A stretch of 64,000 nt of DNA from DASPKM01 sp963817075 (GCA_963817075.1 CAWFMT010000005.1:434001-498000); one strand, 5' to 3'. Counted from the stretch's first letter, positions 16,165 to 25,808 are shown. The notes: generated by a model not told the origin, from the sequence alone. Numbers and translations are program-made.

Positions 16165-17997
16165 ATGGATATCATTCAGCTTCTGCCTGACAATATAGCG
16201 AACCAGATAGCCGCGGGAGAGGTAATACAACGTCCGGCAAGTGCGGTGAAAGAATTGCTTGAAAACGCTGTTGATGCAGGAGCAACAGAAATCAAACTCA
16301 TAATAAATGATGCTGGAAAATCACTTGTGCAGGTAATTGACAATGGCCGGGGAATGAGTGAAACAGATGCAAGGATGAGCTTTGAAAGACATGCAACTTC
16401 CAAGATCAATACAATTGAAGATCTATTTCGTATACGTACCATGGGATTTCGGGGTGAAGCACTTGCTTCCATTGCAGCAGTTGCCCAGGTAGAACTCAAA
16501 ACAAGAAGATCAGAAGACGAAATAGGAACTTATATAGAGATTGAAAATAGTCTGGTTACAAAACAGGAACCGGTCGCCTCACCCGTAGGTACAAGTATTA
16601 GCATGAAGAATGTCTTCTTCAATGTACCGGCAAGAAGGAATTTTCTTAAGAGCAATGCTGCGGAACTCAGGCATGTGGTGGATGAATTCATCAGGGTTTC
16701 CATGGCATTTCCTGAACTCTTTTTTTCATTGACTACTAATGGCCAACAGATCTTTCACCTGGAGAAAGGATCTTTAAAGCAAAGGATTATTCAGCTCCTT
16801 GGGAATCAGTATCAGTCAAAATTGGTGACTGTACAGGAAAACACTGATTATCTCAACATCATTGGATTCGTTGGAAAGCCCGAGACCTCAAGGAAAACAA
16901 GAGGCGATCAGTTTTTCTTCGTAAACAACCGATTCATACGCAGCGGTTACCTGCACCATGCAGTGATGAATGCATACCAGGATATGATTTCATCAGACAG
17001 CTTCCCGCTTTATGTTCTTTTTATTGATCTGGATCCGGCACAAATTGATATCAATGTGCATCCAACAAAACAAGAAATCAAATTTGAAGACGAAAAAATT
17101 GTTTACGCATTTGTTCAAGCTGCTGTAAAGCATGCTCTAGCTCAATTTAGTATTACTCCCACTCTTGATTTTGAATTGGATGCTTCAATCCAGCAATTGG
17201 ATGCAATCAATAATCCTTTCACCGAAGAAAAAAAGGAAGCAGCTGCAGCTTCAAATCTCTACCGCACCTTCACTCAGAAACACCAGGCTCATATCATAGA
17301 GCCAACTGAAAGATCAGAATTGAAACATTGGCGTGATTTCTATGATCGCGCTTCAACTTCTACTATTGATCTTGTTAGTCAATCAGAAAATTTCAAACAA
17401 AATATTCCTTCCAGAAATTTTGAATTGCTGGAAGATGCGGCTTTATTTCAAGTACACAACACCTTCATGATTGCTTCCACAAATCGTGGTTTCGTACTCA
17501 TACACCAGCAACTTGCTCATGAAAGAATTCTCTATGAACAATTTCTTGATGCAAGTGATGGACAGACAATGCCTTCGCAGCAAAGCCTTTTTCCTGTTAC
17601 GCTCACACTTTCTTCATCAGATGCAGTGCTTTTACAGGAGCTATTGCCAGATCTCAAGATGCTGGGATACCAATTAGAAAATTTTGGAAAAGACAGTTTC
17701 ATTGTTCAGGGTGTGCCAGCAGACATCCTCCAGGGTAATGAAAAGAATGCCGTTGAGCAATTGCTGGATGAATACAAGCACTTCAATTCTGATATGAAAC
17801 TTTCCAGAAGAGAAATGCTCATCAGGTCAATGTCAAGACAATACGCCGTGAAAGCTGGAACAATTCTCTCTGAAACTGAAATGAAGAGATTAATTAACTC
17901 ACTCTTTATTTGCAGGCAGCCTAATGCCACAGCTTCCGGACACCCCACCTTTGTTGAATTTAAGATGGAGTATTTGAAGAAAATGTTTGGGGCTTAA
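16165..17997 (+). CDS. mutL: DNA mismatch repair protein MutL
   Basis: This 610-residue protein has the GHKL ATPase N-terminus ('NQIAAGEVIQRPASAVKELLENAVDAG' region, 'VIDNGRGM', 'ATSKI', 'MGFRGEALASIAAV') and the transducer domain ('NNRFIRSGYLHHAV', 'INVHPTKQEIKFEDE'). MutL couples MutS mismatch recognition to strand incision. The C-terminal dimerisation domain has 'LIHQQLAHERILYEQF' where endonuclease-type MutL proteins have DQHA(x)2E(x)4E, and a 'CRQPNATASGHPTF' end. Both are divergent from the canonical metal-binding motifs, so nicking activity should be tested rather than assumed. Confidence 0.95.
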   Translation: MDIIQLLPDNIANQIAAGEVIQRPASAVKELLENAVDAGATEIKLIINDAGKSLVQVIDNGRGMSETDARMSFERHATSKINTIEDLFRIRTMGFRGEALASIAAVAQVELKTRRSEDEIGTYIEIENSLVTKQEPVASPVGTSISMKNVFFNVPARRNFLKSNAAELRHVVDEFIRVSMAFPELFFSLTTNGQQIFHLEKGSLKQRIIQLLGNQYQSKLVTVQENTDYLNIIGFVGKPETSRKTRGDQFFFVNNRFIRSGYLHHAVMNAYQDMISSDSFPLYVLFIDLDPAQIDINVHPTKQEIKFEDEKIVYAFVQAAVKHALAQFSITPTLDFELDASIQQLDAINNPFTEEKKEAAAASNLYRTFTQKHQAHIIEPTERSELKHWRDFYDRASTSTIDLVSQSENFKQNIPSRNFELLEDAALFQVHNTFMIASTNRGFVLIHQQLAHERILYEQFLDASDGQTMPSQQSLFPVTLTLSSSDAVLLQELLPDLKMLGYQLENFGKDSFIVQGVPADILQGNEKNAVEQLLDEYKHFNSDMKLSRREMLIRSMSRQYAVKAGTILSETEMKRLINSLFICRQPNATASGHPTFVEFKMEYLKKMFGA

Positions 17998-18009
17998 ACT
18001 TGAGAAACA

Positions 18010-18112
18010 AAATATTTCACGCAAAGACGCAAATTTTTATCAAGACGCAAAGAAATAAGACCTTTGAGTTCTTTGCGAGACTCTCACGACTCACGACTCA
18101 CGACTCAAACCA
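18010..18112. repeat. CGCAAAGACGC and ACTCACG intergenic repeats
   Basis: 'cacgcaaagacgcaaat' and 'gttctttgcgag' form an imperfect inverted pair at 18019-18081. Three tandem 'actcacg' style units follow at 18084-18107. The spacer separates convergent mutL and the membrane/porin-like gene. Confidence 0.65.
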
Positions 18113-18114
18113 AC

Positions 18115-19758
18115 CTACCAATTACCCGCTGTATAATAACTACTCTTCTTCCTCTCTTCCCAGATATTAAATCTCAAATAAAGAAGGAAGGATTTGTTCC
18201 TTGCCTGTGTAGCGGGCAAGGGAGTGGCTACCCGAAGATTTACAAAATCCTTCATCGCCTCGTTGTAACGGAGGCCGATTGTAAATCTTTTCAGATAATA
18301 ACTGGCGTCGAATTGATACCTCCATTCACTAGGTGATAATTTTGAGGCAAGCGAATCATCCTTAAACCTCTGTACTTTAGAAATTGAACTGATAGTTGTT
18401 CCACCAGTAGAAGTGCGTTCATTAAAGCTGGCAACTCCACTAAGAAGAGATGAATATTGAAGTCCGCTTCCTATGTACAAGTTTTTAGCTGGGCTGAAAT
18501 ACAAATTGAAAGGAATATTGAAATAATATAACTTCTCCAGGTACACACTTTTTTCCTGGACGTTTGTTTGGGCGGTCATTGAATAAGACATCAACAGCCT
18601 GTTAGTGAACTGAGGAGACTGGAAATGCAATTCAGTTTGAAGAAACAACTTAGAGTTTAAATGGTACTGAAAAAATGGGACTGGTAGATAATCTCCCAAC
18701 CGTCCTGACTTAGCATTCACACCATAGGCAGGGGATTGCTGACTTCCTACGGCAACAGATTGGGGTAGTGCAAGACCAGCGGCGAATGTCAATTCTCTAT
18801 CTTTTTCTCCCATATTTCCACGCATTCTTCTTCCACTGATCTTCCTGCCATCTTTCTCTATCGATTTTTGGCGCATTTCTTTTAGAAAAGCCCGATCAGT
18901 TTTTCCTGCGATTATTTTCAACCCATCTTCTTCAGATACAGAGGTAAAATCCTCCATTGGGTTTTTGTAACCAGGTTCAAGATTTGAGAGCTTGCTAATA
19001 ACTGCCAAATCCAGTTCGCTTTCAGAATTTTCACTCTCTCCTGCTATGTCGGCTTTGATAGAATTATTATCTGCCTCAGTCACTTTTGTATTAGGTATCA
19101 AAACTCCTGACCGGGTAGAATTATTAGTTTGCTTCTGCGAAACTTGTTCATCATCCTTCAGTTTATTTCCGGCATTCCTGATTCCTGAATTCTTTTGAAC
19201 ATTTGATTTATCAAGGTTATTCCCCTCCCCTTTTTCCAATTCACCTTTCTTACTCAAAGACCTGCTAATGGAAGTGGGAGCAATTTCACTGGATTTCTGA
19301 TCCAGTTGATCCCCAGATAAGGTTGACTTATTTTTTTCAGCATTGCCGACATCCTTAGACTCCGCATTATCCTTTGAAAGGGGAATTGCAGATATCTCTT
19401 TTTCGTTGGACTCTATAGTTGCTGATTTGACCTCAGCAGCACTTTTTTCTGAAGTTTTAGTAGAGTTGATCTTATCGCTTTCTGTTTTAGATGAGGTAGA
19501 TGTATTTTCCTGAGCTGAAGCAACCTGGTTACCAGTTTGTTCACTGAAATATTGGCTCAGCCAAACTCCGGTCATAATAATGCCGACAGTGATTCCCATC
19601 CACCACCATTTTCGGTTACCGGCCCAGCCAGCTCCGCCTTCCCGCCCATCACGGTCGAGTAATTTCTTCATCTGCTGCCACCCCTGTTCCTTATCGGGAA
19701 TGGGGACCTGCCGAAGCTTATCGGCAAGGTGTTTTTCGTATGGTCGTAAATTGTTCAT
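18115..19758 (-). CDS. Inner-membrane-anchored protein with anti-sigma-like head and porin-like tail
   Basis: 547 residues. An N-terminal cytoplasmic head of about 50 residues ('PYEKHLADKLRQVPIPDKEQ', 'WQQMKKLLDRD') is followed by one transmembrane helix (residues ~51-69). Then comes a long Ser/Lys/Glu/Asn-rich low-complexity region (~70-300). The last ~240 residues have alternating hydrophobic strands typical of outer-membrane barrels ('FFQYHLNSKLFLQTELHF', 'NIPFNLYFSPAKNLYIGSG', ending 'KSFLLYLRFNIWEE'). Its ATG shares one base with the stop codon of the ECF sigma factor (TAATG), so it is translationally coupled and probably regulates that sigma factor. No conserved anti-sigma domain name can be assigned with certainty. 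Confidence 0.75.
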   Translation of the reverse strand: MNNLRPYEKHLADKLRQVPIPDKEQGWQQMKKLLDRDGREGGAGWAGNRKWWWMGITVGIIMTGVWLSQYFSEQTGNQVASAQENTSTSSKTESDKINSTKTSEKSAAEVKSATIESNEKEISAIPLSKDNAESKDVGNAEKNKSTLSGDQLDQKSSEIAPTSISRSLSKKGELEKGEGNNLDKSNVQKNSGIRNAGNKLKDDEQVSQKQTNNSTRSGVLIPNTKVTEADNNSIKADIAGESENSESELDLAVISKLSNLEPGYKNPMEDFTSVSEEDGLKIIAGKTDRAFLKEMRQKSIEKDGRKISGRRMRGNMGEKDRELTFAAGLALPQSVAVGSQQSPAYGVNAKSGRLGDYLPVPFFQYHLNSKLFLQTELHFQSPQFTNRLLMSYSMTAQTNVQEKSVYLEKLYYFNIPFNLYFSPAKNLYIGSGLQYSSLLSGVASFNERTSTGGTTISSISKVQRFKDDSLASKLSPSEWRYQFDASYYLKRFTIGLRYNEAMKDFVNLRVATPLPATQARNKSFLLYLRFNIWEERKKSSYYTAGNW

Positions 19759-20309
19759 TACACTACATTAGCAAGTTTAGAAAGATATGATTGCATTAAT
19801 CTCCTGGCTTCACTGAGGTGCCACTTGCTGGTCCCATCGCTTATTCCCAGAAGATTTCCAATTTCTTTATGAGTGTACCCTTCCACTACATATAAATTAA
19901 ACACGGTCTGGGTTGCAGGCGGTAAATTCTGTACAAGTCTTAAAAGCTCCTGGACAGATAATTTCTGAACTGCATCGGCCTCAACTCCACCTTCTTCCAC
20001 TTTTTCAAGCTCACCATGTGAAGTATACCATTTAGGTTTCTGCCGAAGAAAATCAATAGCGGTATTTACCATAATTGTCCTGATCCAGGTGTAAAGTGAG
20101 GCCTTAGAACTGTCAAACCTGCTCATGTTTTTGTACACCTTCAGGAAACCATTGTGCAATACCTCAATGGCATCGTGTTCATTCCGCGTATACCTCACAC
20201 AAATAGACGCCATAGGCCCATGAAACTGTTTATACAACTGTTCCTGGGCCCGGCGATCATTGACGATGCAACCTTTGATTAACTCTATATCGGTCAGGGT
20301 ACCTCCCAA
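19758..20309 (-). CDS. ECF (sigma-70 family) RNA polymerase sigma factor
   Basis: 183 residues with sigma2 ('AQEQLYKQFHGPMASICVRYTRNEHDAIEVLHNGFLKVYKNM' region; 'YTWIRTIMVNTAIDFLRQ') and sigma4 ('LPPATQTVFNLYVVEGYTHKEIGNLLGISDGTSKWHLSEAR') regions. It directs RNA polymerase to a set of extracytoplasmic-stress-type promoters. It lies 14 bp after the PKD-repeat gene and overlaps the start of the following membrane protein by one base, so all three are probably one transcript. The target promoters are unknown. Confidence 0.93.
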   Translation of the reverse strand: MGGTLTDIELIKGCIVNDRRAQEQLYKQFHGPMASICVRYTRNEHDAIEVLHNGFLKVYKNMSRFDSSKASLYTWIRTIMVNTAIDFLRQKPKWYTSHGELEKVEEGGVEADAVQKLSVQELLRLVQNLPPATQTVFNLYVVEGYTHKEIGNLLGISDGTSKWHLSEARRLMQSYLSKLANVV

Positions 20310-20323
20310 ATTCGTATACGGTT

Positions 20324-22708
20324 TTAGCTTTTCTGAAATTTAACCAATTTCAGTTTGTCAGCATAACGGATCTCCACCAGGTAGAGTCCATTATTCAGTT
20401 TGTCAACGGGTATATTTATATAATTATTGCCAGTCCGGGACGATGTACTTAGCTCCAGTTTTACCATGCCGGAAGCGTCCAAAACCCGAATATTAGTTTT
20501 TGCCGTCACCTCTGATAAATATTCTATACGTGCCATGGATAGTACAGGGTTTGGATAGACGGCAGCGCCACCTATTATTGTACCCCCTACCACCTTATCT
20601 ATCATTATCCTTTCCCAGTATAACTTATTGCAACCCTGAGCAGTAGTGGCATACAGGCAAACCAGGTATGAACCCGTATCCCTAAAAGTATAGGTTGGGT
20701 TATTCTGCTCAATAACCACAAATGGGTTGGCAGAAAGGGAAAGTCTGGTAATTGTCCACTTCTGCTTTGAAATGGGAGAACTACCCAGGGCATAAAAACG
20801 GATCTGGTTGGGCTTCTCGGGATGGCGCTTGTACTCAAATTTCACTTTAACCGAATCACAGTTAACAGCCGCATTACCAATCCTTATCTCCTTACATGTG
20901 GTAGTTCTGCAGTTGTTATTTGTAACCACCGTCAGGCAAACTTTATATAGCCCAGCTTGATTGTATTTGTGCAGAGGAGCAACTGCAACGGAAGTAGATC
21001 CATCGCCAAAACTCCAATAATACTTCCAGCCAAGATTGATATGAGCAGGTTTGAACCTGATGGATAAAGGTGAGCCTGGTGTTGGTTCGAAACGGAAATC
21101 AGAACGGTTCTCGCAGGTATCCGGTTTCTTAACGATCACAGAATCACAGTAACTTTCAATACAGCCCTGAAGACTTTGAACCTTAAGACAAACGTAATAT
21201 TTGCCCGGTTGTTGATAGGTGTGCATGCTATTGAAGTCCTGAGATGTTGTGCCGTCACCATAACTCCACCACGTACGCCAGATGTTACCAACAGGCTGGG
21301 TCAGGTTTTGGAACCATATCTTATTCCAAAGAGACGCATCCTTTTTCCATTCATATTTTACACGAATTTCACATTCACGGATCACCAGTTTTTGACAGAA
21401 GGTTTTTTTGCAATTTTCTCCTATCCAAACTGTAAGACAAACCTCATATTCCCCGGCACGCTCATACAAATGTGATGGGTCTTTTTCATGCGAATAAGTG
21501 CCATCGCCAAACTTCCATTCATATCGCACGTTTGCAGAAGGAACTATAGTATGATTACTGAATTGAATTTTTCTTTGATGATCCGGATCAGACTTCCAGC
21601 TAAACTTAGGTTCAAGATTACAATTCTCAAATCTCACTTCCACCTGCTTGCACACTTCAACTTTGCATGTATTTGAAATAGTTACTACAAGGCAAACAGT
21701 ATAAATTCCAGGATTAACATACACATGCGCAGGATTGGCGTCTTCCGAACCAGTTCCATCCCCAAAACTCCATTTGTAGTGCACTGCCACTGTTGTAGGG
21801 GGTACATGACTCTTGAAATAAATCTTATTTGACTGAATGGAATCTTTCCTCCATTCAAAACCGGCCTGAAGATTACAAACAGATAAAACCACAATGGTCT
21901 TACACAGATCCTTTATACAATTATTGTTTGAATAAACCTTGAGACAAACAGTGTAGGTGCCCGGTTGTAAATATTGGTGAACAGGATTTTGATCTTCTGA
22001 AGAAGTACCGTCCCCAAAACTCCATTTATATTTTGCAGTACCAGGCGGAATTCCAGTTTGATCAGCAAACCAAACCTTTAAAGGATTTTGTTCGTCGAAC
22101 TTCCAGTTGAATTTTACTTCAAAATTGCATGGTGGAGGTGTGCTGCATCTTATCTCAATTAACTTACAATTCTCCTTTCTGCAGGCACCGGATTCTATAA
22201 CCAGGCAGGCAGTATAATTTCCATCGGTAACATAAACATGTGTAGGACTTACTTCATTTGAGGTTGTTCCATCGCCAAACTTCCAAACAAAATGTGCGTT
22301 TGGTGAGATAGGTGTAGATGTGTTTTTAAAATAAACTTTCCGGCAATCCAGGGAATCCCTCACTGCAACAAATGATGCTTCAATTGTACAATTTGGACTT
22401 CCAATGGTGATAATTTTTGAAACACTATCATGGCAATTTTCCAACGAGTCCTTTACGAAATGGAGCACACGGTATTGGCCTGGTACCTGGTAACTATGGG
22501 TTGGGTTGGGATTATCTGAAGATTGTCCATCACCAAACGACCAATAATGAAACTGCGCGTGGTTGGTTGTGTTATACGATTTAAGGTAAACAGTGTTTCC
22601 ATTCACCTGATAATCGAAATCAGCCTTGCAGGGAGCATTCTGTGCATGCAGAGGTAAGAGGTAAGCACAGGACCAGAGAAGCGACAGAAAGTAGATTACC
22701 TTCTTCAT
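20324..22708 (-). CDS. Secreted PKD-repeat protein with type IX sorting domain
   Basis: 794 residues. A signal peptide (ending 'LLPLHAQ') precedes seven clear PKD repeats, each with a 'W(S/K)FGDGTSS...NP.H.Y' core and paired Cys residues, plus one degenerate eighth repeat near residue 630. The last ~80 residues ('VYPNPVLSMARIEYLS', 'IRVLDASGMVKLELS', 'GLYLVEIRYADKLKLVKF') are a type A C-terminal sorting domain, predicting export and surface attachment by the type IX system. It is the first gene of the operon with the ECF sigma factor and the membrane/porin-like protein. PKD repeats usually mediate adhesion or carbohydrate/protein contacts. Confidence 0.9.
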   Translation of the reverse strand: MKKVIYFLSLLWSCAYLLPLHAQNAPCKADFDYQVNGNTVYLKSYNTTNHAQFHYWSFGDGQSSDNPNPTHSYQVPGQYRVLHFVKDSLENCHDSVSKIITIGSPNCTIEASFVAVRDSLDCRKVYFKNTSTPISPNAHFVWKFGDGTTSNEVSPTHVYVTDGNYTACLVIESGACRKENCKLIEIRCSTPPPCNFEVKFNWKFDEQNPLKVWFADQTGIPPGTAKYKWSFGDGTSSEDQNPVHQYLQPGTYTVCLKVYSNNNCIKDLCKTIVVLSVCNLQAGFEWRKDSIQSNKIYFKSHVPPTTVAVHYKWSFGDGTGSEDANPAHVYVNPGIYTVCLVVTISNTCKVEVCKQVEVRFENCNLEPKFSWKSDPDHQRKIQFSNHTIVPSANVRYEWKFGDGTYSHEKDPSHLYERAGEYEVCLTVWIGENCKKTFCQKLVIRECEIRVKYEWKKDASLWNKIWFQNLTQPVGNIWRTWWSYGDGTTSQDFNSMHTYQQPGKYYVCLKVQSLQGCIESYCDSVIVKKPDTCENRSDFRFEPTPGSPLSIRFKPAHINLGWKYYWSFGDGSTSVAVAPLHKYNQAGLYKVCLTVVTNNNCRTTTCKEIRIGNAAVNCDSVKVKFEYKRHPEKPNQIRFYALGSSPISKQKWTITRLSLSANPFVVIEQNNPTYTFRDTGSYLVCLYATTAQGCNKLYWERIMIDKVVGGTIIGGAAVYPNPVLSMARIEYLSEVTAKTNIRVLDASGMVKLELSTSSRTGNNYINIPVDKLNNGLYLVEIRYADKLKLVKFQKS

Positions 22709-22941
22709 ACTAAGTTGGTTTTAAGAGTATAACAAGTTTTTTAATAAGGTATCGGTGTTCACAGCAAAATGGTGTTGATTTTGCCGGCAAAGGCTAACAG
22801 CATGTTTACGCCAGGGGAGAAGAAGAGGTTGGGGAAAAAAGATGAATAGTTGAAAGAAGGCTTGAGGATCAACAATGGATTTTCATTCTCGGGAAGAAAC
22901 TAACCCTCATCCCTAGCCTGAGAGGACGAGAAAATTCAGAA

Positions 22942-24279
22942 TCAATATTTCTTGCGAATAGAAGTCAGAAAGGATTCTACATGCTTACGAATATTTGTTG
23001 GTGAACCATTGTGATTGTTTACAATGACGGAAAAAATTAAAAGCTGGTTTTTCTTTGTATAAAGAAATCCACTCAGGGCCAGATGATTTGAAAGTGAACC
23101 AGTTTTTGCGAATAGAACGTCTTTCTCGGTCAAATAAAAATTCCTGAGAGTTCCTTCGCCTCCAGTTGGCAAAATGCGTTTGATTCTTTCAATCCCAAAT
23201 TCATTCTGCATCTTGGTTAAAAGTGAAACAAAATCATTTGTACTGATTAAATTATACCGACTTAGTCCACTCCCATCCACCCATCTGGGTTTCTGCGGAA
23301 GATCTTTCAATTCAGTTTTTAATAAGGTATCTATGATTTGCGATGCATTCATTATGCCCAATATTTTCTGACTCACCATGAGCAATAACTGCTCAGCAAA
23401 GAAGTTGTCCGATTGATGCATCATCGGTACAAGTAGCGAATCGAGAGGTTGAGAAAAAATTGTTTTGATGTTTGTCTTCGCAACAAGTGGCTGGTCTCTT
23501 TTTACAATGGTTCTTCCAATTGTATCAGACAACAACTCCAATGCAGATGCAACTCCTTTGGTAAGAAATGGAATCTCCTGTTCTTTTTTTGCCTCAATGC
23601 CTTGAGTAACCAAGTATGCATTCTCAAATCTTTCTCTTCTCACAAAGAACGCCTTAGTCTTGTTGTCAGGGTTGAATCTAACCTTCCAGTTTATTTCAGG
23701 TATGGAATAGATCGAAATTGAATTATCAAACTCGTTGGTTCCAACCTTGATGGTTGTATCACGTTCCTGAATCCATTTAATTACATTCCCATACACAGGC
23801 AACGCAGAACGTTCTGCCATATAATAACTATTATAATCGTCCCATGACCAACCAAAACCAAGAGCATTATCCTTCCAATTTTCATCCTGCAGATATAAAT
23901 TCTTGGAAGTCTTTTTCAAAAATTGAACGACGGGTTGATTAGGATAGAGTGGATGTAAGAAACTCGGATCCCCAGAGGGAATCAGGTAAATGGCAGTATC
24001 ATCTTCGGTATAAAATATTCCTGCCAGTGTATCGCCCAAATACTTCATTGCCGCATAACAACTGAAAAGTTTTACGTTCGATGCAGGAACATAATTTTTG
24101 TCGCCCTGATAATTGAATAAGTTTGCTCCGTTGGATGCATCTGATATTGTAATGCCGATATGCGCTTGCTTAAGGTCAACTGCATTGAATAGTGAATCCT
24201 TCGCTTGCTTACGAATGAAAGCCCCAGGAGAGCAGCCTGCAATAAGCAAGGATAGAAGTAAAGGAATTCTCCAGCGCAT
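22942..24279 (-). CDS. dacB: D-alanyl-D-alanine carboxypeptidase/endopeptidase (PBP4 type), lipoprotein
   Basis: 445 residues with a lipoprotein signal ('LLLSLLIAGCSPG'). All three serine-peptidase motifs of the S13 family are visible: S-x-x-K in 'PASNVKLFSCYAAM', S-x-N in 'MHQSDNFFAEQLLLM' and K-T-G in 'LFAKTGSLSNHLALSGFL'. S13 enzymes trim or cut peptidoglycan stem peptides in the periplasm. Length is close to that of PBP4 proteins. The spacer in front has no obvious promoter. Confidence 0.9.
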   Translation of the reverse strand: MRWRIPLLLSLLIAGCSPGAFIRKQAKDSLFNAVDLKQAHIGITISDASNGANLFNYQGDKNYVPASNVKLFSCYAAMKYLGDTLAGIFYTEDDTAIYLIPSGDPSFLHPLYPNQPVVQFLKKTSKNLYLQDENWKDNALGFGWSWDDYNSYYMAERSALPVYGNVIKWIQERDTTIKVGTNEFDNSISIYSIPEINWKVRFNPDNKTKAFFVRRERFENAYLVTQGIEAKKEQEIPFLTKGVASALELLSDTIGRTIVKRDQPLVAKTNIKTIFSQPLDSLLVPMMHQSDNFFAEQLLLMVSQKILGIMNASQIIDTLLKTELKDLPQKPRWVDGSGLSRYNLISTNDFVSLLTKMQNEFGIERIKRILPTGGEGTLRNFYLTEKDVLFAKTGSLSNHLALSGFLYTKKNQLLIFSVIVNNHNGSPTNIRKHVESFLTSIRKKY

Positions 24280-24432
24280 AGTGAATTACAATTGTTGGGT
24301 ACTTAATGTACGATCTTCTAAGCAAAAAAGTTGACAGTTCACGGTTGACAGCTAGCGACTCCCTGATAGATTCTTATTCATTTTCAAATTTTCCCTGCTT
24401 GACTGTGTTAGGCAAGAAATTTTCAAATTATC

Positions 24433-25569
24433 CTATCCTCTTTCCTGAGCACGCAACCACCGCTCAGGGATTTCATTACTGCTTGCCACGAGGTAATCAT
24501 TGTGTGAACAGGCGATGAATTTCTTATCGGGCAACTGCATCCACCACCTTCCAGTCTTTTTGCTTTGAAGGAAAATTGTTTCAATCTCTGCAAAGGCAAT
24601 ATGATATTCATTGAAAGAATCCTTCTCATTAAGGTCTGATTCTTTTTTACCGCGGTTTCTTCCATCCAGAAAGTACCAAAGCATCTGGCTGATTTGTTTT
24701 GCACTTAGTTGATGAGGATCCTTATCAGGCTGATATCCATAAATTCCAACCGTATTTATATTGGGACTTAGTCCGGCATATCGCATCAGGGTGCATGCTT
24801 CTTCCCCTGTAAGTCCATTTGGTGAACAAGTGCTGGCGGGCGAATAAGCATTTGCAATTGCAGAAATATCAAAACTCAAAAGTTGGGCATTCCTTATTAC
24901 CGGCTCCATTTCTTCAATATTATCTTTAACGTGACCCAGCCTGAAACAGTCAAATCTTAATTTATCCATCGTTTCCAGCATGTGGGGCTGCACATAATAG
25001 CTTTGAAAACCGATATGATTATAGTGCCTAATAAAATTTGGTTCACCTGTTAGCATTTCCATCAGGAAATTATCACTCCTGTTTATTGAATCAATGTCCA
25101 GGTCTATCAGGGCATCTACAACAGCTGCCTCTACTATTTTCTTATGGCCTGAATAGGTTTGATACTGAGCCATGGTTAGATCATGGGAACCACCAAGGAT
25201 GATAACAGTCTTTCCGATGCTAACAAGTTCCCCAATGACCATTTTCAATGCAGCATAAGTGTCGTTGATAGATTCTCCTGTCTTTACATTTCCTGCGTCC
25301 GCGATGCGTGTATCCTGGTGCCAATAATACATGCTGTAAAATTCCCTCCTGATAAGGTCTGCAGCTCCGCTATTTACCGCTGCAAGGTTTTGTCCGCGAC
25401 CTTCATCACAACCGATCAACACAATATCTGCTACATCCAGATCTGGTAATTCATCCTGAAAAATATCAATCACTTTTCCAACCTGGCTGTTTTTGTATCC
25501 ATCATTCTGAGAAATGAATTTGTAGTCGATGGGGTTCAGGAAATCCGTGAGATTGCTCAAATCACTCAT
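24433..25569 (-). CDS. Arginase/formiminoglutamase-fold protein with altered metal ligands
   Basis: 378 residues of the ureohydrolase fold: 'VIILGGSHDLTMAQYQTYSG', then 'VVDALIDLDIDSINR', and 'QLLSFDISAIANAYSPAS'. In active arginases and agmatinases the second block is DAHxDxxD and the third SxDxDxxDP. Here the His is Leu (D-A-L-I-D) and the third block reads S-F-D-I-S, so two of the Mn ligands are missing. Similar divergent members occur in Bacteroidota, often annotated as formimidoylglutamase. Whether it is catalytic is unclear. It has no neighbouring histidine-degradation genes. Confidence 0.75.
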   Translation of the reverse strand: MSDLSNLTDFLNPIDYKFISQNDGYKNSQVGKVIDIFQDELPDLDVADIVLIGCDEGRGQNLAAVNSGAADLIRREFYSMYYWHQDTRIADAGNVKTGESINDTYAALKMVIGELVSIGKTVIILGGSHDLTMAQYQTYSGHKKIVEAAVVDALIDLDIDSINRSDNFLMEMLTGEPNFIRHYNHIGFQSYYVQPHMLETMDKLRFDCFRLGHVKDNIEEMEPVIRNAQLLSFDISAIANAYSPASTCSPNGLTGEEACTLMRYAGLSPNINTVGIYGYQPDKDPHQLSAKQISQMLWYFLDGRNRGKKESDLNEKDSFNEYHIAFAEIETIFLQSKKTGRWWMQLPDKKFIACSHNDYLVASSNEIPERWLRAQERG

Positions 25570-25660
25570 GTCCGCAATTTAAGAAGTTGTTGACGAAGTC
25601 GGAAGTTCGAGGTGGAGGCGCAGAGTGGAAAGGATCTCAGACTTGAGATCTCAGTTATAG

Positions 25661-25761
25661 ACCTCACCCCAACCCTCTCCACTTCGTGGAGAGGGAGCAA
25701 TAATGATTCTTTCCATCTCCGCAAAGCGGAGAGGGTGGATCGCGAAGCGAGACGGGTGAGG
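25661..25761. repeat. CTCACCCC...GGGTGAGG intergenic repeat, copy A
   Basis: A 100-bp element with inverted ends 'CCTCACCCC' and 'GGGTGAGG'. It holds two internal hairpins, 'CTCTCCACTTCGTGGAGAG' and 'CTCCGCAAAGCGGAG', and a 'TCGCGAAGCGA' palindrome. A second copy is at 53136-53232 in the same orientation, and a partial one at 25809-25842. Confidence 0.85.
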
Positions 25762-25808
25762 AAATTCGAAGGATACCGCAAAGAACAATACAGATTTTTC
25801 TTCTTGTT

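Noticed and set aside
18064..18336. 90-residue open frame on the plus strand
   Set aside because: It starts within ACTCACG repeats and is antisense to the membrane/porin-like gene.
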